Shown here: positions 1 to 8,464 of the stretch, in pieces
How the letters are laid out: every line of letters starts with the position of its first letter
Position numbering within the stretch: the stretch's first letter is position 1
NCBI GenBank assembly: GCA_947493495.1
Contig: CANLRN010000020.1
Coordinates: 1 to 58,795 of the forward strand
Length of the DNA: 58,795 bases
From: an uncultured Aquimarina sp.
GTDB taxonomy: Bacteria > Bacteroidota > Bacteroidia > Flavobacteriales > Flavobacteriaceae
Reading direction: 5' to 3'
Position numbers and translations under genes: made by a program
Notes under the pieces: model-generated
What the model was told of the DNA's origin: nothing
The model's input: the letters and a program-made list of their open reading frames with translations, nothing else
The model's database searches: none

Positions 1-480
1 AAAAAAGAAAAAGAAGATTGTGAAACAACCTTACAATCAGCTTATTAAAATTTAGTTAGATGGAATGCAATAGAAAACTGCTGTAGAGCATATTAATTTG
101 ATTATCAATATGTTAATTATAAATCAATGGATTACATCAATGAACTAAATCCTATTGCATAATGCAGGTTTAAATAATGAATGAAACTGTATAGCTATAA
201 TTTTTATCAAATTACTTTTTAATGAAGAACAAAATCATTATAAAATTGAACAATTTAAATACTAATTACGAAAGAATATTGGAAGTATATCAAAAGACCG
301 TTACCTTATCAAAGACGCCGATCTAGGTTCAGTGGTTTTGGTCTTGGCATGATTATCAAAGGTTTAACGCATCTACGTACTACTTGCATTATATATTGCT
401 AACTCAATTCAACCCTTTTGGTCAAGCTACTACAATCCAAAATCCATCTGCTATAGATAACTTGTATTTACTTTTCTAAC
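1..480. other. Left-edge stretch with no supported gene
   Basis: Only very short AT-rich reading frames occur here, none with a recognisable motif. The stretch lies downstream of the esterase gene that ends at 481. I see no convincing terminator hairpin, repeat or RNA gene. Confidence 0.4.
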
Positions 481-1932
481 TCATTCCGCTTTGGTGGCAT
501 CGTTCCAATTATCCGTTCTAAAAGATGAAGCTGGTAACAGATTAGTATCATAGAGTGTCCCAACTACCCAATTGCGCCAAGCATACCTTACCGCTACCGG
601 ATTGACTACCTTATCACTCTGTACAAAGACCTTTTTGCCTTTGATAATTTTGGCCTTAGCCGGATAAAACACTTTATCATCACCTGCAATTTCAAATCCT
701 TCCAGAGTATCAAAACAATAAAGTCCTTTTTCTGCATTCTTAAATTTTAAGAATATTCCATTATCCTTTACTTCCTCTGACTCTAAAATTGGTCCGGCAT
801 GATCAATGGCGCTATACTCATAAGTTTGGTTTAGCGCATTATATAACAATCTATTGGCTACTTCTTCTTTTTTTGGCGGATGTATACTTTTACGGTCCCC
901 AATATCCAAGGTAACAACCATTCCAGAATTAGGTATGATATCCAAACAACCCAACTGTGCTTCCCTTAAAAAAGCGGTGTTTTCAACTTCTTGAAACACA
1001 TTGTTATCGCCATAGAGATATGGTGCTATCTGTACATAGTAAAATGGAAAATCGCCAATGCCCCATTTTGCACGCCAATCTTTAACCATTGCTGGAAATA
1101 GTTTTTTGTAATATACCGGTTCAAGACGATTGCTTTCACCTTGGTACCATAATACTCCTTTGATCGTATATGGGATTAAAGGATAGATCATTGCATTGAA
1201 CAATGCGGTGGGAATATGGTTTGTCTTTTTAGAAATATCAATATCTTCTATAGCTATTTGCTCAAAGTCCTGTAAAACATCTTTACTCATCCATGCTTGA
1301 ACCATGCTCCCTCCCCATGAAGTATGTATCAATCCCACGGGTACATCTAAAATTTCTTGTAGCTGTTTTCCAAAAAAATAGGCGACCGCACTGAAGTTAC
1401 TCACATTATTGGGGTTTGCCTGATCCCATCCCGAATACAGATCAACATTACTTATGGGTAGTTTAGAACCTTTTTTATGAACGGTAAATAAACGTAGATC
1501 TGGATTGGCAGATGTAGCTATTGTTCTATTGGAACCAAAAGTTGGTTGCCCAGAATACCCCTTTAATGATTGAAACATATTGGATTGGCCAGAACACAAC
1601 CAAACCTCGCCAAAGACAACGTTATCGAGTTCAATATATGATTCCTTACTACTAATTGTAATAGTTTGAGGAGTTGTACTCAAAGTTGTCTCTACTTCCG
1701 TATCCCAATTCCCTTCCCTATCAGCTGTTATGTTAATTTCTTTTTTTAACCAAGTGGTCTTAATAACAATTTTTTCGTTAGCACTGGCCCATCCCCATAA
1801 TTTTACAGTAGTATTACGCTGTAGTACCATATTTGACGATACAATTGCAGGTAGCTTAACCTTTGCTTGTATTGTTGAAATACAAAGGACATTAAGCATT
1901 AAAAGCAAGACTTTAAAGGCTATTTTTTTCAT
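481..1932 (-). CDS. Sialate O-acetylesterase-like SGNH carbohydrate esterase
   Basis: Predicted secreted carbohydrate O-acetylesterase of the SASA/DUF303 group (SGNH hydrolase fold), which removes acetyl groups from sugars. A signal peptide covers about residues 1-23, ending in TIQA before KVKLP. The nucleophile block is GQSN near 115-118, a second conserved block is GVLWYQGESN, and the C-terminal His block is SIHPPKKEE. Length (483 residues) is normal for Bacteroidota members. The gene is the last of a probable minus-strand operon (sulfatase, PhoD-like, DoxX-like, esterase) and starts 13 bp after the DoxX-like gene. In this PUL it would deacetylate an acetylated substrate glycan. The family is also used on xylan and pectin side chains, so the exact sugar cannot be read from sequence. 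Confidence 0.85.
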   Translation of the reverse strand: MKKIAFKVLLLMLNVLCISTIQAKVKLPAIVSSNMVLQRNTTVKLWGWASANEKIVIKTTWLKKEINITADREGNWDTEVETTLSTTPQTITISSKESYIELDNVVFGEVWLCSGQSNMFQSLKGYSGQPTFGSNRTIATSANPDLRLFTVHKKGSKLPISNVDLYSGWDQANPNNVSNFSAVAYFFGKQLQEILDVPVGLIHTSWGGSMVQAWMSKDVLQDFEQIAIEDIDISKKTNHIPTALFNAMIYPLIPYTIKGVLWYQGESNRLEPVYYKKLFPAMVKDWRAKWGIGDFPFYYVQIAPYLYGDNNVFQEVENTAFLREAQLGCLDIIPNSGMVVTLDIGDRKSIHPPKKEEVANRLLYNALNQTYEYSAIDHAGPILESEEVKDNGIFLKFKNAEKGLYCFDTLEGFEIAGDDKVFYPAKAKIIKGKKVFVQSDKVVNPVAVRYAWRNWVVGTLYDTNLLPASSFRTDNWNDATKAE

Positions 1933-1945
1933 TATTTATTCTTTG

Positions 1946-2365
1946 TTATAAGTTTGAACGTTTATGGTATTCCTCTTTTTTAGTAATCATAATATACAAT
2001 ACAAATGGCACTATCCAGTTTGATCCTCTTTCTACAAATGCCCAAATGGATTCCCCCGAAATGGGTCGTATCAAAGCGGTTGAAAAAGCCCAAATAAATG
2101 CCCATAACACCACATATTTATAAGGTTTAAATGCAATTATTGTGGCAACTACAACATCCAAAATGCCAATGTAAAACATGATATCTATTGCAAACCTCCC
2201 AGGCAAACCAGCAGTTTTCAAATAGATTGACCATTGTTGATTACCAATTAGGGCAACTATGCCATGACCTAAAAAAGTTAAAAAAACCGCTATTCTCAAA
2301 AGCAATTCTACGCACTTAAAAAAATCAATCTTCGTCTTACTTTTATTATCAATAAGTTTAAACAT
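1946..2365 (-). CDS. DoxX-like four-helix membrane protein
   Basis: Small integral membrane protein of 139 residues with about four hydrophobic segments (roughly 22-42, 60-80, 83-103 and 113-131), like the DoxX/DUF4345-type families. The first helix carries FLTFLGHG, a common feature of that group. The biochemical role of these proteins is poorly known; they often lie beside catabolic or redox genes. It sits between the PhoD-like gene and the esterase, with only 13 bp to the esterase, so co-transcription is likely. I infer an inner-membrane accessory role in the locus and cannot name a substrate. Confidence 0.6.
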   Translation of the reverse strand: MFKLIDNKSKTKIDFFKCVELLLRIAVFLTFLGHGIVALIGNQQWSIYLKTAGLPGRFAIDIMFYIGILDVVVATIIAFKPYKYVVLWAFIWAFSTALIRPISGESIWAFVERGSNWIVPFVLYIMITKKEEYHKRSNL

Positions 2366-2543
2366 CTAAATACTGCTTGTAATACATATTTCTAGCTACA
2401 TCTAACCTATTTGAACATTGTAGGATTACACTTCTGGTTTCATTTAGTTAGGTTTACTTGATGGATCTACAATCTGTTAAAATATATAGTCAATATAGTT
2501 TCATACCAAGTGCTAATCTTTATCTATTGTTTTCTCGTTTACT

Positions 2544-4145
2544 CTATTTTTTAAATGTTAGGGCATTGCTCTTAATGGTATGTTCCCCAACCGTCTTACC
2601 TTCTATATTGATTATCTTAAAAACTATTTCTGGTTCATTAATCGCCGTATTAAACTCCACTAAACCAAAAGAACATTCTTCATTATATCCCATAATAAAT
2701 TTTGAACCTATTGAGTTTTCCAAAAGATCATGAGTATGGATATTGGTAAGTCTTGAACTCATCATTTCATATAGGTCATATCCTTTTGGGCGAGGTATTT
2801 TTCGCAAGTCAGTACGGTGCCTATCAGCAGACATAAGTACCACTCCCTCTATGTTATTGTCTTCAATATAGGTGAATATTTCTTCACGGCCATTGTTAAA
2901 TCCATCCCAAGTGTCTTTAGAACCAGGCTTTACCCCTGGCGCCCATGGCACTGATGAAATAAGGACTTTAATCTTACCATTGGAAGTTTTTAATGTTTTA
3001 AGCAGCCATTCTTTTTGAAAATTACCAAGCATATTCTGGTTGTCTAAATCTCTATAGTATCTCGTATCTAAAAGAATGAAATGTACATTCCCAATATAAA
3101 AATCATACCAACATCCTGGGTGGTCTTCACCTCCTCCATAGGACGGGTTATTCCAATTGTTTTTGAAAACGTTCCATACGTCACGCTTCCATTTTGGGTT
3201 TTCAATTTCCGGCCCAGGGATGCAGTCGTCATCGCCAAAATCGTGATCGTCATATATCGCATAGATACTGTTGGTAGCTACATATTGCTTGAACTCTGGT
3301 CGTGATTGTCTACGATAATAACAATAACGGTCAGTAAGGGTATGTTCTGGGTCATCAATGTATACGTTGTCACCTAAAAGTAATGTGGCAATGGGGTCAA
3401 AAGTGTTCATGGTATCCCACATTCTTTCGTTTTGCTCTGTAAAACCAGCACCCCCGCCAAAGGCAATTTGAAATTTTGAAGTACCTTTTTCTTCTGGAAA
3501 AGTTACAAACCGATAAAGCTTTGATTGTCGTTTTCCATTGCTGTAAATTTGGTAACCATAGCTTGTATTTGGTAACAACCCCGATACCTTTAGCACAGCC
3601 GTATAATCATTTTCGGCCAATGTCTTAGACTTGGCAAAAATTTCTTGTTTGGGAGAGGTAGTGCTATCGGTTGGTCTCAAAACTACCTTGACCTTCACCT
3701 CTTTGGCAGTACGCACCCAAAAACTGGCAGAACGATCCGTTACCGATCCCAATAAAGGGCCATGGACAATACCAATCTTTTTTCGTTTGATAAATTTTTT
3801 AAAGGGTTTATATGCATGTAATTTAGACAGCAGGTTACGTGGTTCTACAAAAAAACGTTCTAGGGGAAAGCCATTTTCAAAGGCCTCTATTGCAGATGCA
3901 AAAGCAAGTTCCAATTTATTTTGTTGGCTGTAGACCAACATTTTAACATAAGCCTTTTCTGCTTGGCTAATTGGACTGTTTTTTCTGTGGTTTGGAATTT
4001 CCAATACTTTAAAAACATTCTTGATCTGACCACTCGCCAAAGTGCGTACGGCATTCCTAGACGCATCATGTTGAGCAAAACCAACATTTACGACAAAAAA
4101 AAGACATAGAATAGGTATCAACCGTATTAGGGTCTTTTTAAACAT
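2544..4145 (-). CDS. PhoD-like metallophosphoesterase
   Basis: Predicted exported metal-dependent phosphoesterase of the PhoD superfamily. I chose the ATG at 4145, which puts a clean signal peptide (MFKKTLIRLIPILCLFFVV, cleavage after GFAQ) at the N-terminus; an upstream in-frame ATG at 4244 would add 33 hydrophilic residues. Numbered from 4145, an N-terminal helical region (30-120) and an Ig-like region (125-215) precede the catalytic domain. Its metal motifs are GDNVYID near 258, YDDHDFGDDD near 298 and a late SADRHR. PhoD proteins are usually phosphodiesterases or alkaline phosphatases. Its place between a sulfatase and an acetylesterase suggests action on a substituted glycan or its oligosaccharides, but that is inference. 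Confidence 0.8.
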   Translation of the reverse strand: MFKKTLIRLIPILCLFFVVNVGFAQHDASRNAVRTLASGQIKNVFKVLEIPNHRKNSPISQAEKAYVKMLVYSQQNKLELAFASAIEAFENGFPLERFFVEPRNLLSKLHAYKPFKKFIKRKKIGIVHGPLLGSVTDRSASFWVRTAKEVKVKVVLRPTDSTTSPKQEIFAKSKTLAENDYTAVLKVSGLLPNTSYGYQIYSNGKRQSKLYRFVTFPEEKGTSKFQIAFGGGAGFTEQNERMWDTMNTFDPIATLLLGDNVYIDDPEHTLTDRYCYYRRQSRPEFKQYVATNSIYAIYDDHDFGDDDCIPGPEIENPKWKRDVWNVFKNNWNNPSYGGGEDHPGCWYDFYIGNVHFILLDTRYYRDLDNQNMLGNFQKEWLLKTLKTSNGKIKVLISSVPWAPGVKPGSKDTWDGFNNGREEIFTYIEDNNIEGVVLMSADRHRTDLRKIPRPKGYDLYEMMSSRLTNIHTHDLLENSIGSKFIMGYNEECSFGLVEFNTAINEPEIVFKIINIEGKTVGEHTIKSNALTFKK

Positions 4146-4261
4146 ATCAAACAGAACCACCCTTTGTTTTCTATTTTTTTCATAAGTATTACAGTACATA
4201 ATCCAATTACAATATTTCCCTTGAAATATAGCCAAATAATCCATGGTTAACTAAACGATTT

Positions 4262-5770
4262 CTACTTTTCTAGAAGTTCTTTATAATGAAGTCGCTGCTG
4301 CTCAGCAAGCTCCTTGGTAAACTTTAAGTTATACAATCCTTTTTTTGATTCTGAATATTTAAAGTCAAGGTTTTTTATTGGCATTTCGGCATCCATATCT
4401 TTCAATAAAACATTAAGCCGATTCGCCAAGAAATCCCTTTTTTGAGGATTGCTTTCCGCAAGATCGTTAACCTCTCCTGGGTCATTCAATAAATCGTAAA
4501 GCAGATAAGCCCCTTCTTCATCATTATAAAACCTGATGAGTTTCCAATTGTCCTCGACGATAGCGGAATAAGGTCCAGAAAAACCAGTATAATGGGGATA
4601 ATGAAATAGTAGAGGACGCGGATTCAGCTTTTCTTTTTTTGTCAATAAAGGCATTAGATCTACACCGTCCATATGTTGTTCTGGCATTAAGTCCAATCCC
4701 GTAGCACTTAGAAGTGTAGGATAAAAATCTGTCCCAATCACCCGTTCAGCACTTAAGCCAGGAGTAATTTTTTCGGGCCATTTAATAATCAACGGAACGC
4801 GTACCCCGCCTTCAAAAGCAAAACTTTTCCCGCCCATTAAGGGATAGTTAGATGTAATATTTCTTAAGGTCAATCCTCCATTGTCTGAGGTGAATATTAC
4901 TATCGTATTTTGTTCCTGCCCTGATTCTTTAATGGCATCAAGAACCTGCCCCACACTTTCATCAACACTTTCTACAAGTGCTGCGTAATCGGCATCCGTC
5001 TGATCCGTTGTTTTTCGATTTTCATATTTTGGCACCTTTTCTTTACGTGGAGTAATAGGCGTATGAACAATATAGTGCGACAAGACGGTAAAATATGGTT
5101 CGTCTTTATTTTCTTTAATAAATTGAATGGTTTCCTCGGTTAATGTTTCTGGAATAAACTCCGAATCCTCCGGATCTGGTAGGTTTGCAAAATTCCCAGA
5201 TATCCAACGATCTCCAAAATGGCCATATTTTACCCCATGTACACGTCTATAGCCTTTAGCAACCTGAAAACCACGCTCATCTGGATAATAACCTGGACAT
5301 TCTCCAATATGCCATTTGCCAAAATAACCAGTCTTATAGCCGCTTTTAGCAAGCACCTGAGGTATGATGACTTCTGACTTTGGTAAAGCGTGCCTATGTA
5401 AGGCTTCAAAATATTGATCATTTTCGCCACGGTATTTACTCTTTGCATGAAGTCTATCATCAGGCCCGGCTGGACCAGCAAAAACATTAGTCAACTTGGT
5501 GCGCGCCGGAAATTTACCGGACAAAATCCCTCCTCTAGATGGCGTACATAAGGGAGCTGCAGAATATGCATTTGTAAAACGCATGCCTTCAGAAGCTAAT
5601 TTATCAATATTGGGAGTATCATAGAAAGTACTCCCCGCATATCCAACATCTTTCCAACCCATATCATCTATTATAATGAGTACAATATTAGGAGGAGCAA
5701 TATCCTCTGCATCCGAACATCTTAATAAGGCAGTACAGGCTAGAAGTATGACTGTCAGTTTTCGTTTCAT
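4262..5770 (-). CDS. Formylglycine-dependent sulfatase, S1 family
   Basis: Exported type I sulfatase that would remove sulfate esters from the PUL substrate. The formylglycine motif is C-T-P-S-R-G-G, with the Cys at residue 75 counted from the ATG at 5770; metal-binding DDMGW lies near residues 35-39, and further conserved blocks are GKWHIG and FTSDNGG. I prefer the start at 5770 because it puts a short hydrophobic signal (VILLACTALLRC, perhaps a lipoprotein signal with an imperfect lipobox) directly at the N-terminus; the ATG at 5794 is possible. Length (502 residues) is typical. The motif is the Cys type, so anaerobic or aerobic maturation by an enzyme encoded elsewhere is needed. A perfect LacI-type palindrome lies upstream at 5853-5870. 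The subfamily and sulfate position cannot be assigned by eye. Confidence 0.92.
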   Translation of the reverse strand: MKRKLTVILLACTALLRCSDAEDIAPPNIVLIIIDDMGWKDVGYAGSTFYDTPNIDKLASEGMRFTNAYSAAPLCTPSRGGILSGKFPARTKLTNVFAGPAGPDDRLHAKSKYRGENDQYFEALHRHALPKSEVIIPQVLAKSGYKTGYFGKWHIGECPGYYPDERGFQVAKGYRRVHGVKYGHFGDRWISGNFANLPDPEDSEFIPETLTEETIQFIKENKDEPYFTVLSHYIVHTPITPRKEKVPKYENRKTTDQTDADYAALVESVDESVGQVLDAIKESGQEQNTIVIFTSDNGGLTLRNITSNYPLMGGKSFAFEGGVRVPLIIKWPEKITPGLSAERVIGTDFYPTLLSATGLDLMPEQHMDGVDLMPLLTKKEKLNPRPLLFHYPHYTGFSGPYSAIVEDNWKLIRFYNDEEGAYLLYDLLNDPGEVNDLAESNPQKRDFLANRLNVLLKDMDAEMPIKNLDFKYSESKKGLYNLKFTKELAEQQRLHYKELLEK

Positions 5771-5852
5771 ATTACTAATTCTTACGGTGACCATAATTTA
5801 CAAAGAATATATCCATATTTATTTGAGCCATGGTCAAGTGTTATTAAAGAGC

Positions 5853-5870
5853 AAAACAAACGTTTGTTTT
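5853..5870. promoter_or_regulatory. LacI-type operator upstream of the sulfatase operon
   Basis: AAAACAAACGTTTGTTTT is a perfect 18-bp palindrome with a central CG, centred about 91 bp upstream of the sulfatase start. The core CAAACGTTTG is shared with the site at 24081-24090 and differs by one base from those at 11441 and 22124. This is the usual form of a LacI-family operator, and the LacI-type gene at 22771 is the obvious candidate regulator. Confidence 0.75.
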
Positions 5871-5962
5871 ACTTTACCAAAAAGTGCTAAGTTACTAAAA
5901 GATTTAGTTTCATATTAAAAATCGATTTGTACAACAGCTACCCTTGTTATATGGCCATTTAT

Positions 5963-6129
5963 CCCACTTTATGCATTGGAAAATCTATTACGGCCTTGAG
6001 CTACTGCAAATACTAGTACTTCGCTGTGTTTTTTAATTTCACCATAGCGATGCTATGCTAAAATTAAGAAAACACTAGTCTTTATTGCATCTCAAAGCCT
6101 CATAACGAAGTTCCAATGCATAAATTGGG
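5963..6129. repeat. Long imperfect inverted repeat (possible palindromic MITE or structured RNA)
   Basis: About 167 bp fold back on themselves. The outer arms share CCCA(C/A)TTTATGCATTGGAA; further in, GGCCTTGAG pairs with GGCTTTGAG, both arms contain ACTAGT, and the centre is around 6046 near CATAGCGATGCTATG. Arms are roughly 78-88 nt with a few mismatches and a small insertion in the left arm. It lies between the 3' end of the GH36-like gene and the promoter of the sulfatase operon. It may act as a terminator-like insulator or be a decayed palindromic mobile element. The rest of 5871-6321 shows no gene I can support. Confidence 0.6.
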
Positions 6130-6321
6130 TTTATGTAAACTATTTTCAAATTCTGCTCGAAACATTGTGGTTCGATCGCAGGTTTTCCAACTTTTCTGTC
6201 AATTACTTGATAGCACATTATTGTTTTACAAACTTTTGCTATGAAAGCCTAAGAATGGCGGAACTTTTACGAAATCAATCGTTTAAAAATGACACTGTTA
6301 CGAATATCTCTAGGTGTAACG

Positions 6322-8376
6322 TTATAACTTATACGTATATAGACAAAATGAATTAGCTTCATCTATTCTTATCTGTATATTTCCATTCTCATCTGTATTT
6401 CCCTTAAAATCTGAACCATTACCATAAACCTTTGTGAAGCTTACTTTTTGGTTTGGACCAAACAGCGTTGCCAGATTAAATTGGTCTTGGCTGTTTAGTT
6501 CTCTAAACACCAATAAATAACCTTCATTATCAGAGATTAGAAACTGGAAGCCTGTAAATGTGGTTCCATTTGGTTCATTTCCGATAGGAAAAATTTGTGC
6601 ACTATGTAATTTGGAACGAATAGATTTGAATTTTTTAAATAATTCTATTGATTTATTAGCTTCTTTTGGTAACCCCGTGGTTTCAAAAAAAGCAAGAGGT
6701 TGACTTGGCATTGTAATGGCAAATAAATAGTCAAAAGAGTACTTTCCTGGGGCAAACGGATCATCTGCATACTTGCTTTGATTCCTCCATTTATTTAAGA
6801 ATTCTAACTGTATTTTTTGTGAAGGAACATAATTGGAAAGCATCCATATATTTCGCAATGTTTGGTAAGGATAGTAGTTTTTCCAATCTGTATACCTATT
6901 TTCAAGAAAGATATTACCCAAATGGTTATTGTAATGGTAGCCATACCTATTATCTGCGGTTGCATCCACATTAAAAACAACTTCATAATTGGATTCTTTA
7001 AGAATTTTATTGAAAAAGCGTTCCAAGTTTAGGTCTGCTTTTTTTGTAGGTAGTTTAATTCCATCGACCTTTATATTTTTTATTCCAAATTTGCGGTAGA
7101 GATTCAATACAATAGTAGCATCCTGTTCCCAGTTTGCATATTCATTTTCGTTGCTTGGATGAAACCATAAACCTATTTTAATATCTAGTGAATCAGCCAG
7201 TTTGAGAATGTTCTTGAACTCATTTGGAAATCTTATTTTATTTGGCAACCAATCTTCCATAGACCATTGATCCCACAATCGCTCACCTGCAACACCAGAA
7301 TTCATGGATAAGCCTTGTTGCCACCCATCATCTATTTGATAATGGGTAAAACCAAGTTTGTGGGTTTCTTTGAGCTCATCAAGAATAAATTGTTCACATA
7401 ATTTTGTATCCCTGTTTCTGTCTCCCCAAGTGTTAACCAACATCATTTCATCCCTACTGGGGTCTGAAATTCTTGTGTTGTATTGGTAACTTCGCAAGGC
7501 TATTTTTTTTCCAGACTCTTGGTTGTTGTGCACTCCCAGCACGAAGCTGAATGTTTTTACCCACTCATTTAAGTTCAAATCTTTTGGTGTCACTCCCAAT
7601 CCAACTGATTTTACCGTAGTTAAAGCAGATTTAAGCTCTGAGATAAAATCATACCCCGGGTAGTTTAGCTGTATATTTGAGCAAGGAGCTTCTTTTAAAA
7701 AGAATAGCCCTTTATTATGCTGTAAACTGGACATGAAAAGGATGTTGCCAACATAAGTGTTTTTCTTAAAGGGAAGCTGTTTATCTATTTTTACAAGGGT
7801 ATTATTGTGGTCTGTATTGTCTAAAAACGCTATTGCCTCCATTTCCCAATGTCTATCAGCTATATTTAATCTTTCTACGCTTAAATCACCTATCTTAAAG
7901 CTGAGTTGGTCATCTGTTTTCTTCAGGTAGTACACACATGAAATACCCATGGACGATGGGAAAATTTTGAAAACTTGTTTTACTTCCAAACCTTGATACT
8001 TGGTAACAATCTCAGTACTTAGGTGGGATGGTATTATTGGCGTAGCTTTAATCACTTTACTTTTGTAATGATTTTGATCTGATATTGACTGAAGACCATC
8101 AATACTAAAATCAGGATGATCGCCATTAAATATTGATGTTTTTTGCCCCGTTTTTTTATTTAAAATGTTTAGACTGATTATGTTTCCTTTATTCCACTTA
8201 AATTTTCGTTCAATAAACTTATTACCTATCACCAAGGTGTCATTATACAACTTGGAATAACAGTTTCTAACTTTGTTTTTTTCATTATTCAGTACATCTA
8301 TTACCCCACTATTCTGAGTAAAACAGGTAATAAAAAAGAGCATGCAGATTAGTAAGGGGAATTTTTTTTTTGTCAT
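6322..8376 (-). CDS. GH36-like alpha-galactosidase-type glycoside hydrolase
   Basis: Secreted glycosidase of clan GH-D character, probably acting on alpha-linked galactose or a related sugar. A signal peptide covers about residues 1-20 (MTKKKFPLLICMLFFITCFT). An N-terminal beta-sandwich (about 40-290) precedes a TIM barrel holding HYQIDDGWQ near 345-353 and IKVDGIK near 435-441; the Asp of K-V-D (about 438) matches the catalytic nucleophile of GH36/GH27. The acid/base cannot be placed confidently, perhaps the Asp in ENRYTDW. Length (684 residues) is normal for GH36. It starts 88 bp after the beta-helix gene that ends at 8465 and lacks its own operator, so co-transcription is likely. Specificity is unproven, since related GH36 groups include N-acetylgalactosaminidases and uncharacterised members. 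Confidence 0.75.
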   Translation of the reverse strand: MTKKKFPLLICMLFFITCFTQNSGVIDVLNNEKNKVRNCYSKLYNDTLVIGNKFIERKFKWNKGNIISLNILNKKTGQKTSIFNGDHPDFSIDGLQSISDQNHYKSKVIKATPIIPSHLSTEIVTKYQGLEVKQVFKIFPSSMGISCVYYLKKTDDQLSFKIGDLSVERLNIADRHWEMEAIAFLDNTDHNNTLVKIDKQLPFKKNTYVGNILFMSSLQHNKGLFFLKEAPCSNIQLNYPGYDFISELKSALTTVKSVGLGVTPKDLNLNEWVKTFSFVLGVHNNQESGKKIALRSYQYNTRISDPSRDEMMLVNTWGDRNRDTKLCEQFILDELKETHKLGFTHYQIDDGWQQGLSMNSGVAGERLWDQWSMEDWLPNKIRFPNEFKNILKLADSLDIKIGLWFHPSNENEYANWEQDATIVLNLYRKFGIKNIKVDGIKLPTKKADLNLERFFNKILKESNYEVVFNVDATADNRYGYHYNNHLGNIFLENRYTDWKNYYPYQTLRNIWMLSNYVPSQKIQLEFLNKWRNQSKYADDPFAPGKYSFDYLFAITMPSQPLAFFETTGLPKEANKSIELFKKFKSIRSKLHSAQIFPIGNEPNGTTFTGFQFLISDNEGYLLVFRELNSQDQFNLATLFGPNQKVSFTKVYGNGSDFKGNTDENGNIQIRIDEANSFCLYTYKL

Positions 8377-8464
8377 AGGAGGAAATCTTATTTAGCTAAA
8401 CAAAATTAGCTACAATTGCTTAATTAGTTCTAAATATGTTGAACAATATTGACACAGAATCGTA

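Noticed and set aside
6165..6356. Small open frame next to the 167-bp palindrome
   Set aside because: It overlaps the end of the GH36-like gene and has no protein features.
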